Assembly: GCA_010906965.1 (NCBI GenBank)
Contig: JAAFHB010000027.1
Span: 1-33,746 of the forward strand
Source: Mariniphaga sp.
GTDB taxonomy: Bacteria; Bacteroidota; Bacteroidia; Bacteroidales; Prolixibacteraceae
DNA length: 33,746 bases
Reading direction: 5' to 3'
In this document: positions 15,736 through 24,842 of the stretch, in pieces
Layout: each line of letters starts with the position of its first letter
Numbering within the stretch: position 1 is the stretch's first letter
Translations under genes and position numbers: made by a program
Notes under the pieces: model-generated
Told to the model about the DNA's origin: nothing
What the model saw: the letters and a program-made list of their open reading frames with translations, nothing else
Databases searched by the model: none

Positions 15736-16371
15736 ATGAAAAAAGAAGTTGCTACAATGCATATCGCGATTGCCGGTAATATCGGGGCTGGTAAAACTAC
15801 CTTGACCGGAATTTTGGCCAAACATTTCGGATGGGAGGCCCATTACGAAGAGGTTGACGGGAATCCATATCTGAATGATTTTTATCACGATATGCAGCGC
15901 TGGTCTTTCAATTTGCAGGTTTATTTCCTTAATAATCGGTTTAGCCAGATTATCGATTTCCGCCATTCCGGTAAAACAGTGATTCAGGATCGTACGATTT
16001 ACGAAGACGCCGAAATTTTTGCGCCCAACCTTCATGAAATGGGGCTGATGAGTACCCGCGATTTCGAGACCTATCACACCCTTTTCGACCTCATGGGAAA
16101 GCTGATCCAGGCGCCCGATCTGATTATTTATCTTCGTGCATCTATCCCAACACTCGTTCAGCAAATTCAAAAACGGGGGAGGGATTATGAGGAAACCATC
16201 CGACTCGATTATCTGAAGCAGTTGAACCAGCGTTACGAAGCATGGGCAACACGGTATCGTCTTGGTAAAATGCTTATTATTAATATAGATGAACTTAATT
16301 TTGCTGAAAATAAAGAAGATTTGAGTAAGGTGATCGACCGTATCGACGCTCAGTTGCACGGACTTTTTTAA
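15736..16371 (+). CDS. Deoxynucleoside kinase
   Basis: This 211-residue cytoplasmic kinase of the dNK/dGK-dCK family phosphorylates deoxynucleosides with ATP in the salvage pathway. The P-loop GNIGAGKTT is at 14-22, the acidic segment EEVDGNPYL at 38-46 (substrate binding and catalytic Glu), and the conserved D85-R86 in VIQDRTIYEDAEIF. The lid-like RGRDYEETI is near 147-155. The start at 15736 has no strong Shine-Dalgarno; the ATG at 15757 (MHIAIAGN) is an alternative. It is probably co-transcribed with the preceding GH3-type gene. Confidence 0.9.
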   Translation: MKKEVATMHIAIAGNIGAGKTTLTGILAKHFGWEAHYEEVDGNPYLNDFYHDMQRWSFNLQVYFLNNRFSQIIDFRHSGKTVIQDRTIYEDAEIFAPNLHEMGLMSTRDFETYHTLFDLMGKLIQAPDLIIYLRASIPTLVQQIQKRGRDYEETIRLDYLKQLNQRYEAWATRYRLGKMLIINIDELNFAENKEDLSKVIDRIDAQLHGLF

Positions 16372-16423
16372 GCAAAGGAGCAGGAAAAGGCGATTGGGAA
16401 TTTAGTAAGAAATGCAAAAATTA

Positions 16424-16476
16424 TTGAGGCGCATCTGCAGAGATAAATTGAAACTATTTCGCTGTATGCGCCTCAA
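16424..16476 (+). repeat. Imperfect 53-nt hairpin with 11-bp perfect outer arms
   Basis: TTGAGGCGCAT (16424-16434) pairs with ATGCGCCTCAA (16466-16476), and partial pairing (CAG/CTG and flanks) continues inside. There is no U tract. It may be an mRNA 3'-end structure of the kinase transcript or a small palindromic repeat. Confidence 0.6.
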
Positions 16477-16558
16477 ATACAAACCTGTGCTACTGTAGCA
16501 ATAACCCTTTCCCTAAAACCAAACCCTGTCATTTTAACTATTTCAATAACATATTTAT

Positions 16559-16580
16559 AAGCCGGGTAATTCCGGCTTTT
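16559..16580 (+). terminator. Intrinsic terminator after the deoxynucleoside kinase gene
   Basis: AAGCCGG (16559-16565) and CCGGCTT (16572-16578) form a 7-bp G+C-rich stem with a 6-nt loop, followed by TT. It lies about 190 bp after the kinase stop and before hutH. Confidence 0.75.
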
Positions 16581-16676
16581 GTCATTTGTAGATCTCTAAA
16601 TAATTCGTAGGATTATACCGGAATTGAACTGTTGCAAACCTGCGGTAAAATTCTCAACTAATTCTACTAAATTGTT

Positions 16677-18269
16677 ATGAAGCAAATTGATAATAAAAAC
16701 CGAAACTCCTTCAATTTTGGTGAAGATACACTCACAGTTGGCTTGGCGCTCCAATTGGCAGCGGGTAAAGTTGTCGGATCAATAGGCCCTTTGGCCGCTG
16801 ATAGGATCGTGAAAAGCCGGAAAATTGTTGATGACATCGTCTCCAATCACGAAATAGTTTATGGAATCAATACAGGATTCGGTCCGCTTTGTACGACGAT
16901 TATCTCAGAGATTGATACCAAAAAACTTCAGCTTAATTTATTGAAGAGTCATAGTGTGGGAGTTGGTGATCCAATCAACCCGGAAATTGCCAAACTGATG
17001 ATGATCCTGAAGGTTCATGCTTTGGCGAAGGGTTATTCGGGCATTGAAATGAAAACGCTCGAAAGAATTATATGGCATATTAATCAGGATATTATACCTG
17101 TTGTTCCGTCGCAGGGTTCAGTTGGCGCTTCGGGTGATCTGGCTCCGCTGGCCCATCTTTTTCTCCCGCTGACCGGATACGGGAAGGTTTACTATAAAGG
17201 TAAAGTGACCGAAATGGCCGTTCTATTAAATAAATTAGGAATGGTACCTATTGAACTTGGTGCCAAGGAGGGTCTTGCACTGATTAATGGTACTCAATTT
17301 ATTGCAGCACACGCAGTAAAGGTTATCGAACGATTGCAGAACTGCCTCGATAATGCCGATCTGATTGCAGCCATGAACCTTGAGGCTATGTTGGGTTCGG
17401 TGAAAACCTTCTCCCCCGAACTGCATGATTTAAGACCTTATCAGGGAATCATATACGTTGCCGAACGGATGAGGATGCTGATTGGTGAATCGCAGATTGT
17501 ACAGTCACATAAAAACTGCTCACGACTTCAGGATCCCTATTCTTTAAGGTGCATTCCACAGGTTCATGGTGCCTCCCGAAATGCATGGCTTCACCTGAAA
17601 GAGCTGCTAAACATTGAGTTGAATTCTGTTACTGATAATCCGATTATCCTCGAGGATGGACGTTCGATCAGCGGGGGAAGTTTTCATGGACAGCCATTAG
17701 CTATGGCACTCGACTACGTCACCGTTGCGGCTGCAGAATTGGGGAATATTGCAGATCGTCGGATCTATTTGTCGCTCAATGATTCTATCGAAGGATTACC
17801 TAAACTGCTTATGCGCGAAACCGGGTTGAATTCGGGTTTTATGATCCCTCAATATACAACTGCTGCTTTGGTCAGCGAAAATAAAAGCTTGTGCTTCCCT
17901 GCCAGTGCCGACAGTATTCCTACCTCGCTTGGACAGGAGGATCATGTCAGTATGGGTTCGATCAGCGGTCGTAAAGCGTTGATGGTGATTGATAACCTCG
18001 AGAAAATTCTGGGCATTGAACTTTTCTGTGCTGCACAGGGTTTCGATTTCAGAAAACCACTCAAATCAGGCGGAATTATTGATGAATGCCATCGTTTTGT
18101 CAGACAGACCATTCCTTTTGCTGAATCAGATCACATCATGTCGGACGAAATGAACAAAGCGATCGACCTGGTCAAAAATAAAACATTGGTTACTGTATCC
18201 GGAAATGCAGCTAAAAAATTGAAAATCAATCTTAAAAACGAGCAACATGAACTATTCGGAATTTATTAA
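16677..18269 (+). CDS. hutH: Histidine ammonia-lyase
   Basis: This 530-residue enzyme deaminates L-histidine to urocanate, the first step of histidine degradation. The MIO-forming triad A151-S152-G153 lies in [14 protein letters not shown]. Other family hallmarks are YGINTGFGP (62-70), [19 protein letters not shown] and QEDHVSMGS. It is full length and intact. The hutU ATG lies inside its 3' end (23-bp overlap), so hutH and hutU are translationally coupled. The order hutH-hutU-hutI-ftcD gives the complete route to glutamate, and no dedicated hut regulator is in the window. Confidence 0.97.
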   Translation: MKQIDNKNRNSFNFGEDTLTVGLALQLAAGKVVGSIGPLAADRIVKSRKIVDDIVSNHEIVYGINTGFGPLCTTIISEIDTKKLQLNLLKSHSVGVGDPINPEIAKLMMILKVHALAKGYSGIEMKTLERIIWHINQDIIPVVPSQGSVGASGDLAPLAHLFLPLTGYGKVYYKGKVTEMAVLLNKLGMVPIELGAKEGLALINGTQFIAAHAVKVIERLQNCLDNADLIAAMNLEAMLGSVKTFSPELHDLRPYQGIIYVAERMRMLIGESQIVQSHKNCSRLQDPYSLRCIPQVHGASRNAWLHLKELLNIELNSVTDNPIILEDGRSISGGSFHGQPLAMALDYVTVAAAELGNIADRRIYLSLNDSIEGLPKLLMRETGLNSGFMIPQYTTAALVSENKSLCFPASADSIPTSLGQEDHVSMGSISGRKALMVIDNLEKILGIELFCAAQGFDFRKPLKSGGIIDECHRFVRQTIPFAESDHIMSDEMNKAIDLVKNKTLVTVSGNAAKKLKINLKNEQHELFGIY

Positions 18270-19920
18270 AGAATACGCTACCCATCCCAATTATAAGGCT
18301 CCGACCGGAAAATTGCTACATGCAAAATCGTGGCAGACGGAAGCGCCGCTCAGGATGTTGCTCAATAACCTCGATCGTCAGGTAGCCGAAAACCCCGAAG
18401 AATTAGTGGTTTATGGTGGTACCGGCCAGGCAGCGCGAAATCCTGAGGCATTGCTGCAAATAATTAAATGCCTGCTCGAACTGGACGAAGATCATAGTTT
18501 ATTGGTTCAATCCGGGAAAGCCGTGGGTATTGTCCGTACGCATCCCGAAGCTCCGAGAGTATTTATTGCAAACAGCAATTTGGTTCCGGCCTGGGCGACC
18601 TGGGATCATTTCGAAAAATTGAAGGCTGCGGGGTTAATGATGTATGGCCAGATGACCGCAGGAAGCTGGATCTATATTGGAACTCAGGGTATTTTACAAG
18701 GAACTTACGAGACTTTTGTCGCCTGTGGTGAAAAGTATTTCAAGGGCGACCTTAAACATAAACTGCTTGTTTCAGGCGGACTCGGCGGAATGGGTGGAGC
18801 TCAGCCTTTGGCAGCAACAATGGCAGGCGCGACTTTCCTTGGTGTCGATGTTGATCCTGAACGGATAAAAAAGAGGCTGAATTCCGGATACATTGACCAT
18901 ATTTCATGGTCATATGATGAGGCGATTGCATTGGTTATGAATGCAAAAGATAAAGGCGAGGCCATCTCTGTCGGGCTTGTAGCTGATATTGGTGACACGC
19001 TCGAACAGTTACTGATTGACGGGATTGTTCCCGATGTTGTTACCGATCAGACTTCGGCCCATGATCCTTTGCATGGATATGTACCCAATGATCTTACGCT
19101 TCTTCAGGCAAAGGCGCTTCGGAAAGATGATCCGGAAAAATACAAAGAATTGTCGATGAAGAGCATGGCCAGGCACGTTAGTCTGATGCTCGAGATGCAG
19201 CGACAGGGTAGTATCGTATTCGATTATGGAAATAACCTTCGGGAAATGGCCAAACAGGGTGGCGAAATGAATGCTTTTGACTTTAACGGATTTATTCCTG
19301 AATTTATCCGGCCGCTATTTTGTGAAGGGAAAGGACCTTTCCGTTGGGTTGCATTATCGGGTGATCCTGAAGATATTCGAATCACCGACCACGCATTGAT
19401 AGAAGCATTTCCTGAAAATAAACATATGATCGGATGGTTATTAAAGGCTGAATCGGGTGTGGAATTTCAGGGACTGCCGGCAAGAATTTGCTGGTTGGGA
19501 ATGGGTGAACGCGAAAAGGCCGGAGTACTTTTCAACAACCTTGTGAAAGAGGGAAAGGTAAAAGCACCAATCGTCATCGGTCGCGACCATCTTGATTGCG
19601 GTTCTGTAGCTTCACCCAACCGCGAGACCGAAAAAATGATGGACGGAAGTGATGCGGTTTCTGACTGGCCACTGCTTAATCTCATGGCCAACACAGGTGG
19701 TGGCGCTACCTGGGTTTCATTCCACCATGGTGGTGGAGTTGGGATGGGCTATTCACAACATGCAGGAATGGTGGTTGTTGCCGATGGAACCGAAAGAGCG
19801 GAAGCCTGCATCCGGCGGGTGCTGTACAACGATCCCGCCATGGGAATATTCAGGCATAACGATGCGGGATATCCCGAAGCGCAGCAGAATTTGAAAAAGT
19901 TTGATCTGGGTTTTAAGTGA
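18247..19920 (+). CDS. hutU: Urocanate hydratase
   Basis: This 557-residue enzyme uses tightly bound NAD+ to convert urocanate to imidazolonepropionate. Motifs are [16 protein letters not shown] (54-69), the NAD-binding glycine-rich [15 protein letters not shown], the catalytic Cys C451 in [16 protein letters not shown], and [13 protein letters not shown] near the end. The length is normal. The start at 18247 overlaps hutH by 23 bp, and hutI begins 11 bp after the stop, so the three genes are tightly packed. Confidence 0.97.
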   Translation: MNYSEFIKEYATHPNYKAPTGKLLHAKSWQTEAPLRMLLNNLDRQVAENPEELVVYGGTGQAARNPEALLQIIKCLLELDEDHSLLVQSGKAVGIVRTHPEAPRVFIANSNLVPAWATWDHFEKLKAAGLMMYGQMTAGSWIYIGTQGILQGTYETFVACGEKYFKGDLKHKLLVSGGLGGMGGAQPLAATMAGATFLGVDVDPERIKKRLNSGYIDHISWSYDEAIALVMNAKDKGEAISVGLVADIGDTLEQLLIDGIVPDVVTDQTSAHDPLHGYVPNDLTLLQAKALRKDDPEKYKELSMKSMARHVSLMLEMQRQGSIVFDYGNNLREMAKQGGEMNAFDFNGFIPEFIRPLFCEGKGPFRWVALSGDPEDIRITDHALIEAFPENKHMIGWLLKAESGVEFQGLPARICWLGMGEREKAGVLFNNLVKEGKVKAPIVIGRDHLDCGSVASPNRETEKMMDGSDAVSDWPLLNLMANTGGGATWVSFHHGGGVGMGYSQHAGMVVVADGTERAEACIRRVLYNDPAMGIFRHNDAGYPEAQQNLKKFDLGFK

Positions 19921-19931
19921 TGCTATAAATC

Positions 19932-21167
19932 ATGGCAAAAAACAAATTGATTGGCCCTTTCGTTCAGTTGCTGACTATGGACAAACTTCCTTTAATGGGT
20001 AGTTTGAATGACAGTCAGCTCGAAATTGTTCCCAATGGTGGGGTAGTGGTCTGCGATGGAAAAATTGTTCGGGTTGGAAATTTCGATCAGCTTTACTCAG
20101 CCTACTCCGGTCGTCTGACAATTGAACGTATAGATGGTGATATGGTTGCAATGCCTGGGATGATCGATCCGCATACTCATATTTGCTGGGCCGGAAGCCG
20201 GGCCAACGATTATTCGCTCCGGTTAGCCGGGAAAAGCTATCCCGAAATTGCCCAAAGCGGAGGTGGAATTGGTGATACTGTTTTAAAAACAAGGACTGCT
20301 AATTCAGAAGAATTAGAGGCAAGACTTACTGAACGTGCAATTGGTCATCTTAAAAATGGCGTAACCACCATTGAAGTAAAAAGCGGCTATTGTCTAAATA
20401 CCGCAGGCGAGATTAAACTGCTTGAAGTAATTCGGAACGTGAATCAAAAACTCCCTGTTGATTTGATTGCGACTTGTCTGGCGGCCCATATCAAACCGGC
20501 AGACTTTAATGGCAGTCCAGCCGATTATCTGGAAAGCATTGTTAAAGAATTGCTTCCTGAGATTAAAAATCGTGGTCTCTCCAAAAGGATTGATATATTT
20601 ATCGATAAAGGGGCATTTACACCAGAAGAAGCCAGGCCTTATCTGATACAGGCAAAACAGATGGGTTTCGACCTCGTGATACACGGCGAACAGTTTACTA
20701 CCGGCGGAGTTGCTTTATCCTGCGAATTGGGTGCAATTTCTGTTGACCATTTGGAAGCCATTCAAGATCAGGAGATAAAATTGTTGGCGGCATCAAATGT
20801 GATTCCGGTTGCACTTCCGGGTGCTTCATTGGGCTTGGGTTGCCAGTTTGCCCCGGCCCGGAAACTTTTGGATGCAGGTTGTTCGCTTGCGATTGGGTCC
20901 GACTGGAATCCAGGCTCAGCCCCCATGGGCGATCTTTTGATGCAAACCGCAATTTTGGGTATCTTTGAAAAAATGACAATGGCTGAATCGTTGGCGGCGA
21001 TCACTTTTAGAGCCGCAGCAGCGCTTGGTTTGACCGATCGCGGTGTTTTAAGAATTGGATTACTGGCTGATATGATCGGTTTTCCAACATCCGATTACCG
21101 CGAGATTCTTTATAACCAGGGAAGTTTAAAACCTTCAATGATATGGAAAAGGGGAGGAATTCTTTGA
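19932..21167 (+). CDS. hutI: Imidazolonepropionase
   Basis: This 411-residue metal-dependent amidohydrolase opens imidazolonepropionate to N-formimino-L-glutamate. The metal ligands are H81 and H83 (DPHTHICWAG), H251 (VIHGEQFT) and D324 (GSDWNPGS). The conserved SGGGIGDTVLKTR also fits. It starts 11 bp after hutU. The AG-rich 3' flank (21167-21202) begins at its stop codon. Confidence 0.96.
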   Translation: MAKNKLIGPFVQLLTMDKLPLMGSLNDSQLEIVPNGGVVVCDGKIVRVGNFDQLYSAYSGRLTIERIDGDMVAMPGMIDPHTHICWAGSRANDYSLRLAGKSYPEIAQSGGGIGDTVLKTRTANSEELEARLTERAIGHLKNGVTTIEVKSGYCLNTAGEIKLLEVIRNVNQKLPVDLIATCLAAHIKPADFNGSPADYLESIVKELLPEIKNRGLSKRIDIFIDKGAFTPEEARPYLIQAKQMGFDLVIHGEQFTTGGVALSCELGAISVDHLEAIQDQEIKLLAASNVIPVALPGASLGLGCQFAPARKLLDAGCSLAIGSDWNPGSAPMGDLLMQTAILGIFEKMTMAESLAAITFRAAAALGLTDRGVLRIGLLADMIGFPTSDYREILYNQGSLKPSMIWKRGGIL

Positions 21168-21236
21168 AAGTGAGAAACCAGGAAGAGGAGAATGGGAGAC
21201 TTATCGTAGATTGGATTTTTGGTCAATAATGATTAA

Positions 21237-21244
21237 TAAATTTG
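21237..21244 (+). promoter_or_regulatory. Candidate -7 box TAAATTTG between hutI and ftcD
   Basis: It matches TAnnTTTG, but the nearest upstream TTTG (21218-21221) is only 15 bp away, shorter than usual. If real, it could drive ftcD independently of hutHUI, or it could be left over from the decayed gene at 21322. Confidence 0.25.
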
Positions 21245-21321
21245 AAGTTTTTAGTTATATCCGATGAAATTACATTGATTTATAGGCTTTAAGATATTGA
21301 AAGTGAAAAAATACAATAATT

Positions 21322-21512
21322 ATGGCACTCAGACTTTTTAAGGATGATGATTATATTTCCTGGCTCAAGGAGATTAATTTGAAAAAGTGCAACAAGTTGT
21401 TGCACAAACTTCTTTACCGGCAAACCAAATTACAATTGAAAATATCCAACAACTTGTTGGACAAATTCCATGGGGACATAATATCCTGATAAGGATATTG
21501 AAAACGAATTAA
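21322..21512 (+). pseudogene. Decayed fragment of a DUF1016/YhcG-type (PDDEXK) nuclease gene
   Basis: An ATG at 21322 gives MALRLFKDDDYISWLKEI, resembling the start of DUF1016 N-terminal proteins (YxxWLxEIK). After a frame change, another frame reads VQQVVAQTSLPANQI, then IENIQQLVGQIPWGHNILI, ending in a stop at 21510-21512. The segment QLVGQIPWGHNILI is a hallmark of the DUF1016 N-terminal domain. Most of that domain and the whole nuclease domain are missing. It is therefore a deletion and frameshift relic sitting inside the hut operon. The identification is from memory of the family motif. Confidence 0.65.
21387..21461. repeat. Pair of near-identical palindromes CAACAA-S-TTGTTG
   Basis: GTGCAACAAGTTGTTGCAC (21387-21405; 9-bp arms, 1-nt centre) and TCCAACAACTTGTTGGA (21445-21461; 8-bp arms) are 58 bp apart start to start. 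They coincide with the repeated QQxVxQ coding motif of the DUF1016 remnant, so they may be coding by-products rather than operators. Confidence 0.6.
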
Positions 21513-21536
21513 GTAATGATAACTAATTAATTAATC

Positions 21537-23222
21537 ATGAAACAACTTATCGAATGCGTCCCAAATTTTTCAGAAGGGCGTGATCTTTCAATCATAAAAC
21601 AGATAACTGATGCCATCGAAAGTGTCAAAGGGATCAGACTACTCAATGTCGATCCGGGACATGCGACAAACCGGACGGTCGTCACGTTTGTGGGTGAACC
21701 TCAACAGGTGGTCGAAGCTGCTTTCAGAGCGATTCAACGGGCTTCAGAACTGATTGATATGAAATATCATAAGGGAGAACACCCCCGGTTTGGTGCGACA
21801 GATGTCTGTCCGTTGATTCCTGTTACAGATATCACAATGGAAGAGACGGTTGGATATGCGCGGCTTTTGGCAAAACGAGTTGGGAACGAATTAAATATTC
21901 CGGTCTATTGTTATGAATTTGCTGCCTTTGAGGTGAAACGCCAGAGTTTGGCAAATTGTCGTGCCGGAGAATACGAAGGATTGGCTGAGAAGATGAAAAC
22001 TGCCGGTTGGCAACCCGATTTCGGTCCCGTTACGTTTAATGACCGGTCTGGGGCAATTGCTATCGGAGCAAGAAATTTTCTGATTGCATACAATGTAAAT
22101 CTAAATACAACCTCTGTGCGGCTGGCAAATTCGATTGCTTTTGATATCCGCGAAGCAGGACGCATTAAAAGAGAGGGAGATCCTATTACAGGAAAAATTA
22201 TCGCTGACGAACATGGTGAGCCTGTAAGGATTCCGGGGACATTGAAAAAAGTGAGGGCAATTGGGTGGTTCATCAAAGAATATGGAATTGCACAAATATC
22301 TATTAATCTGACGGACATTTCAACAACATCTGTGCATCAGGCGTTTGATGAAGTGTGCGAAAGAGCACGCGACCGTGGAATCCGTGTCACTGGTTCGGAG
22401 CTAATCGGGATGATCCCTTTACAGGCGATGCTCGATGCCGGTAAGTATTTTCTCCAAAAGCAGCACCGGTCTTTAGGTATTCCCGACCATGAAATTATTA
22501 AGATCGCTGTGAAATCGTTGGGCCTCGATGAATTGGCGCCCTTTGATCCTGATAAAAGAATCATTGAGTATTTTCTTGAAGATAAGGACAAAAATTTGAT
22601 TGATTTATCAATGACTGATTTTGTCCACGAAACGGCCTCCGATTCACTGGCACCTGGTGGTGGTTCTGTGGCAGCGTATTTGGGTGCAATGGGAGCGGCA
22701 CTTGGTTCTATGGTCGCAAACCTTACATCACATAAACGTGGTTGGGACGATCGATGGGAAGAGTTTTCGGAGTGGGCTGAAAAAGGAAAGTTGATTTATG
22801 ATGAATTGCTTAAATTGGTTGATAAAGATACAGCGGCATTTAATCAAATCATGGACGCTTTCAAATTGCCAAAGGAAACTTCGATTGAGTTGATTGCAAG
22901 GAAGAGTGCCATTCAATCTGCCACAAAAAATGCCATCGAAATCCCCTTTAGAGTGATGCAGTTATCATACGATTCAATGGATGTAATTGAGGCAATGGCA
23001 GAAACGGGAAATCCAAATTCAGTGACCGATGCCGGAGTCGGAGCATTGTGTGCTGCAACTGCAGTGTCGGGTGCTTATCTCAATGTGTTGGTCAATGCTT
23101 CTTCATTTCAGGATAGAGAAGCGATAAAACAATTACTGGAGCATGCTGCTGAACTGGAGTTAAAGGCAAAGAACCGGTGTGAAGAGATTCAAATGCTTGT
23201 CAGGTCTAAGATCGGAATGTAA
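21537..23222 (+). CDS. ftcD: Bifunctional glutamate formimidoyltransferase / formiminotetrahydrofolate cyclodeaminase
   Basis: This protein has 561 residues. The N-terminal transferase (about 1-330) moves the formimino group from formiminoglutamate to tetrahydrofolate, releasing glutamate. It shows ECVPNFSEGRD (6-16) and the catalytic His H82 in GEHPRFGATDV, at the same position as in the vertebrate enzyme. The C-terminal cyclodeaminase (about 356-561; SDSLAPGGGSVAAYLGAMGA) releases ammonia to give methenyl-THF. Both activities in one chain match the animal-type architecture and are also found in Bacteroidota. It completes the histidine pathway, separated from hutI by 369 bp with a gene relic. 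A strong bidirectional terminator follows. Confidence 0.95.
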   Translation: MKQLIECVPNFSEGRDLSIIKQITDAIESVKGIRLLNVDPGHATNRTVVTFVGEPQQVVEAAFRAIQRASELIDMKYHKGEHPRFGATDVCPLIPVTDITMEETVGYARLLAKRVGNELNIPVYCYEFAAFEVKRQSLANCRAGEYEGLAEKMKTAGWQPDFGPVTFNDRSGAIAIGARNFLIAYNVNLNTTSVRLANSIAFDIREAGRIKREGDPITGKIIADEHGEPVRIPGTLKKVRAIGWFIKEYGIAQISINLTDISTTSVHQAFDEVCERARDRGIRVTGSELIGMIPLQAMLDAGKYFLQKQHRSLGIPDHEIIKIAVKSLGLDELAPFDPDKRIIEYFLEDKDKNLIDLSMTDFVHETASDSLAPGGGSVAAYLGAMGAALGSMVANLTSHKRGWDDRWEEFSEWAEKGKLIYDELLKLVDKDTAAFNQIMDAFKLPKETSIELIARKSAIQSATKNAIEIPFRVMQLSYDSMDVIEAMAETGNPNSVTDAGVGALCAATAVSGAYLNVLVNASSFQDREAIKQLLEHAAELELKAKNRCEEIQMLVRSKIGM

Positions 23223-23229
23223 ATAAAAA

Positions 23230-23273
23230 AATCAGTCGGATTATCTTCAAAATAAAGATCAATCCGACTGATT
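23230..23273. terminator. Bidirectional intrinsic terminator between ftcD and metK
   Basis: AATCAGTCGGATT (23230-23242) and AATCCGACTGATT (23261-23273) are a perfect 13-bp stem, and ATCTT/AAGAT pairs further inside the loop. An A run on the left gives a U tract for the metK transcript; the right side is A+T rich. Confidence 0.88.
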
Positions 23274-23292
23274 ATAAAATATTTAATTGGAA

Positions 23293-24582
23293 TTATTTTC
23301 CAAAGGCAGCTTTGATTTTATCGATATAATCGAGTTTTTCCCATGTAAAGAGTTCTACTTCTTTTACTACGTCACCAAAGTAAGGAGATGAATATTTCTT
23401 GACAACTACTTGTGGAGTACGTCCCATATGTCCGTAAGCCGCTGTCTCTTCATAAATTGGATTGCGAAGTTTTAAGCGTTCTTCTATTGCATAAGGACGG
23501 AGATCAAATAATGCCGAAATCTTCTCAGCAATCTCGCCGTCATTTAATTTCACTTTTGCTGTTCCATAGGTGTTTACGTAAATATTCACAGGTTGTGCAA
23601 CACCAATAGCATAAGCAAGCTGAACTAAAATCTCTTCAGCAATACCTGCTGCAACCATATTTTTAGCGATGTGTCTGGCAGCGTAGGCAGCTGAACGGTC
23701 TACTTTGGATGGATCTTTCCCTGAGAAAGCGCCACCACCATGAGCTCCTTTTCCGCCATAAGTATCAACGATGATTTTGCGTCCTGTTAAGCCGGTATCA
23801 CCGTGAGGGCCACCAATCACAAATTTTCCTGTTGGGTTGACATATAGAATATAACCCGGTTTAAACAATTTTTGAATTGATGCAGGTAATTTGGAAATTA
23901 TGGCAGGGATCAGATATTTCTGAACGTCTTCCTTAATTTTGTCAACCATGGCCTGGTCAGCTTTAGCCTGGGCTTCGGCTGAATTATTTTCAGGCAGAAT
24001 AAATTCATCGTGCTGCGTTGATACGACAATTGTGTGAACTTTAACTGGTTTGTTATTAACGTCATATTCAATCGTAACCTGCGATTTGGAATCGGGACGA
24101 AGGTAAGTCATCACTTTCTGTTCACGGCGGATGGCAGCAAGTTCAACCAACAATAAATGCGACAAATCGAGTGATAATGGCATGTAATTCTCTGTTTCGG
24201 AAGAAGCATAACCAAACATCATCCCCTGATCGCCGGCACCCTGGTTTTCGCGGTCGACCTTGTCGACACCCCGATTAATATCAGGTGACTGTTCATGCAA
24301 GGCAGTCAATACACCGCATGAATCGCCGTCGAACTGGTATTCCGCTTTTGTATAACCGATCCGGTTGATCACCCTGCGGGCAACTTCACGCACATCAACA
24401 TAGGTTTGTGATTTGATTTCGCCGGCCAAAATGACCTGACCTGTTGTGACTAAAGTTTCACACGCCACTTTTGAGTTGGGGTCGTAAGCCAAAAATTCAT
24501 CAAGTACCGCATCCGAAATCTGATCGGCAACTTTGTCAGGGTGTCCTTCTGACACCGATTCTGAAGTAAAAAGATATCCCAT
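23293..24582 (-). CDS. metK: S-adenosylmethionine synthetase
   Basis: This 429-residue cytoplasmic enzyme makes AdoMet from methionine and ATP. The N-terminal motif is [16 protein letters not shown] (H14, D16, K17). [20 protein letters not shown] and the glycine-rich [19 protein letters not shown] mark the ATP/phosphate site. It is about 45 residues longer than the E. coli enzyme, as is usual in Bacteroidota. It lies 260 bp downstream of gldA and has its own promoter-like box and a leader able to form a long stem. Confidence 0.97.
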   Translation of the reverse strand: MGYLFTSESVSEGHPDKVADQISDAVLDEFLAYDPNSKVACETLVTTGQVILAGEIKSQTYVDVREVARRVINRIGYTKAEYQFDGDSCGVLTALHEQSPDINRGVDKVDRENQGAGDQGMMFGYASSETENYMPLSLDLSHLLLVELAAIRREQKVMTYLRPDSKSQVTIEYDVNNKPVKVHTIVVSTQHDEFILPENNSAEAQAKADQAMVDKIKEDVQKYLIPAIISKLPASIQKLFKPGYILYVNPTGKFVIGGPHGDTGLTGRKIIVDTYGGKGAHGGGAFSGKDPSKVDRSAAYAARHIAKNMVAAGIAEEILVQLAYAIGVAQPVNIYVNTYGTAKVKLNDGEIAEKISALFDLRPYAIEERLKLRNPIYEETAAYGHMGRTPQVVVKKYSSPYFGDVVKEVELFTWEKLDYIDKIKAAFGK

Positions 24583-24643
24583 AATAAAAATATATTCTGA
24601 TCTGATTGCTCAGGTCAATTAATAATTAATAAATTACAGGGAT

Positions 24644-24713
24644 ATTTGATTGATATAGAAGAATCCGAAAATTTTGTTTTAGCATTTTTTTCCGTGGTTG
24701 CAATCAATCAAAT
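24644..24713 (-). promoter_or_regulatory. Inverted repeat in the presumed metK leader
   Basis: ATTTGATTGAT (24644-24654) and ATCAATCAAAT (24703-24713) are perfect reverse complements 48 nt apart; GGATA/TATCC sequences extend the match imperfectly. If transcription starts just after the box at 24733, the stem begins about 13 nt into the mRNA. No known SAM-riboswitch core was recognised. Confidence 0.4.
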
Positions 24714-24732
24714 TTATCCACCAATAATGAGG

Positions 24733-24740
24733 CAAAGATA
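24733..24740 (-). promoter_or_regulatory. Candidate -7 box TATCTTTG for metK
   Basis: The plus strand reads CAAAGATA, giving TATCTTTGC on the coding strand, the same octamer as upstream of tyrS. The expected leader is about 145 nt. Confidence 0.45.
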
Positions 24741-24842
24741 AGGTCTTTTGTTTGAAATAAACTAATTCGGGTAAATTTTTATTTTGAGTGTGTTTTCAAA
24801 GAGACTAAGAAGGTTCTTTAGTGAGTACGTGTGTGTCGCTGT

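Larger units (their letters stand above)
16372..16676. other. Gap between the kinase and the hut operon
   Basis: No gene is seen. It contains a long inverted repeat (16424-16476), a short GCTAC/GTAGC palindrome near 16489-16499, and a clear terminator (16559-16580). The last ~95 bp presumably hold the hutH promoter, but no TAnnTTTG box stands out. Confidence 0.5.

Noticed and set aside
15724-16359. Minus-strand frame covering almost the whole deoxynucleoside kinase gene
   Set aside because: The plus strand carries an intact P-loop and family motifs; the antisense frame has no recognisable domain.
24583-24842. Known SAM riboswitch upstream of metK
   Set aside because: I could not match a SAM-I, SAM-II or related core by eye; only an inverted repeat is present, so no riboswitch is claimed.
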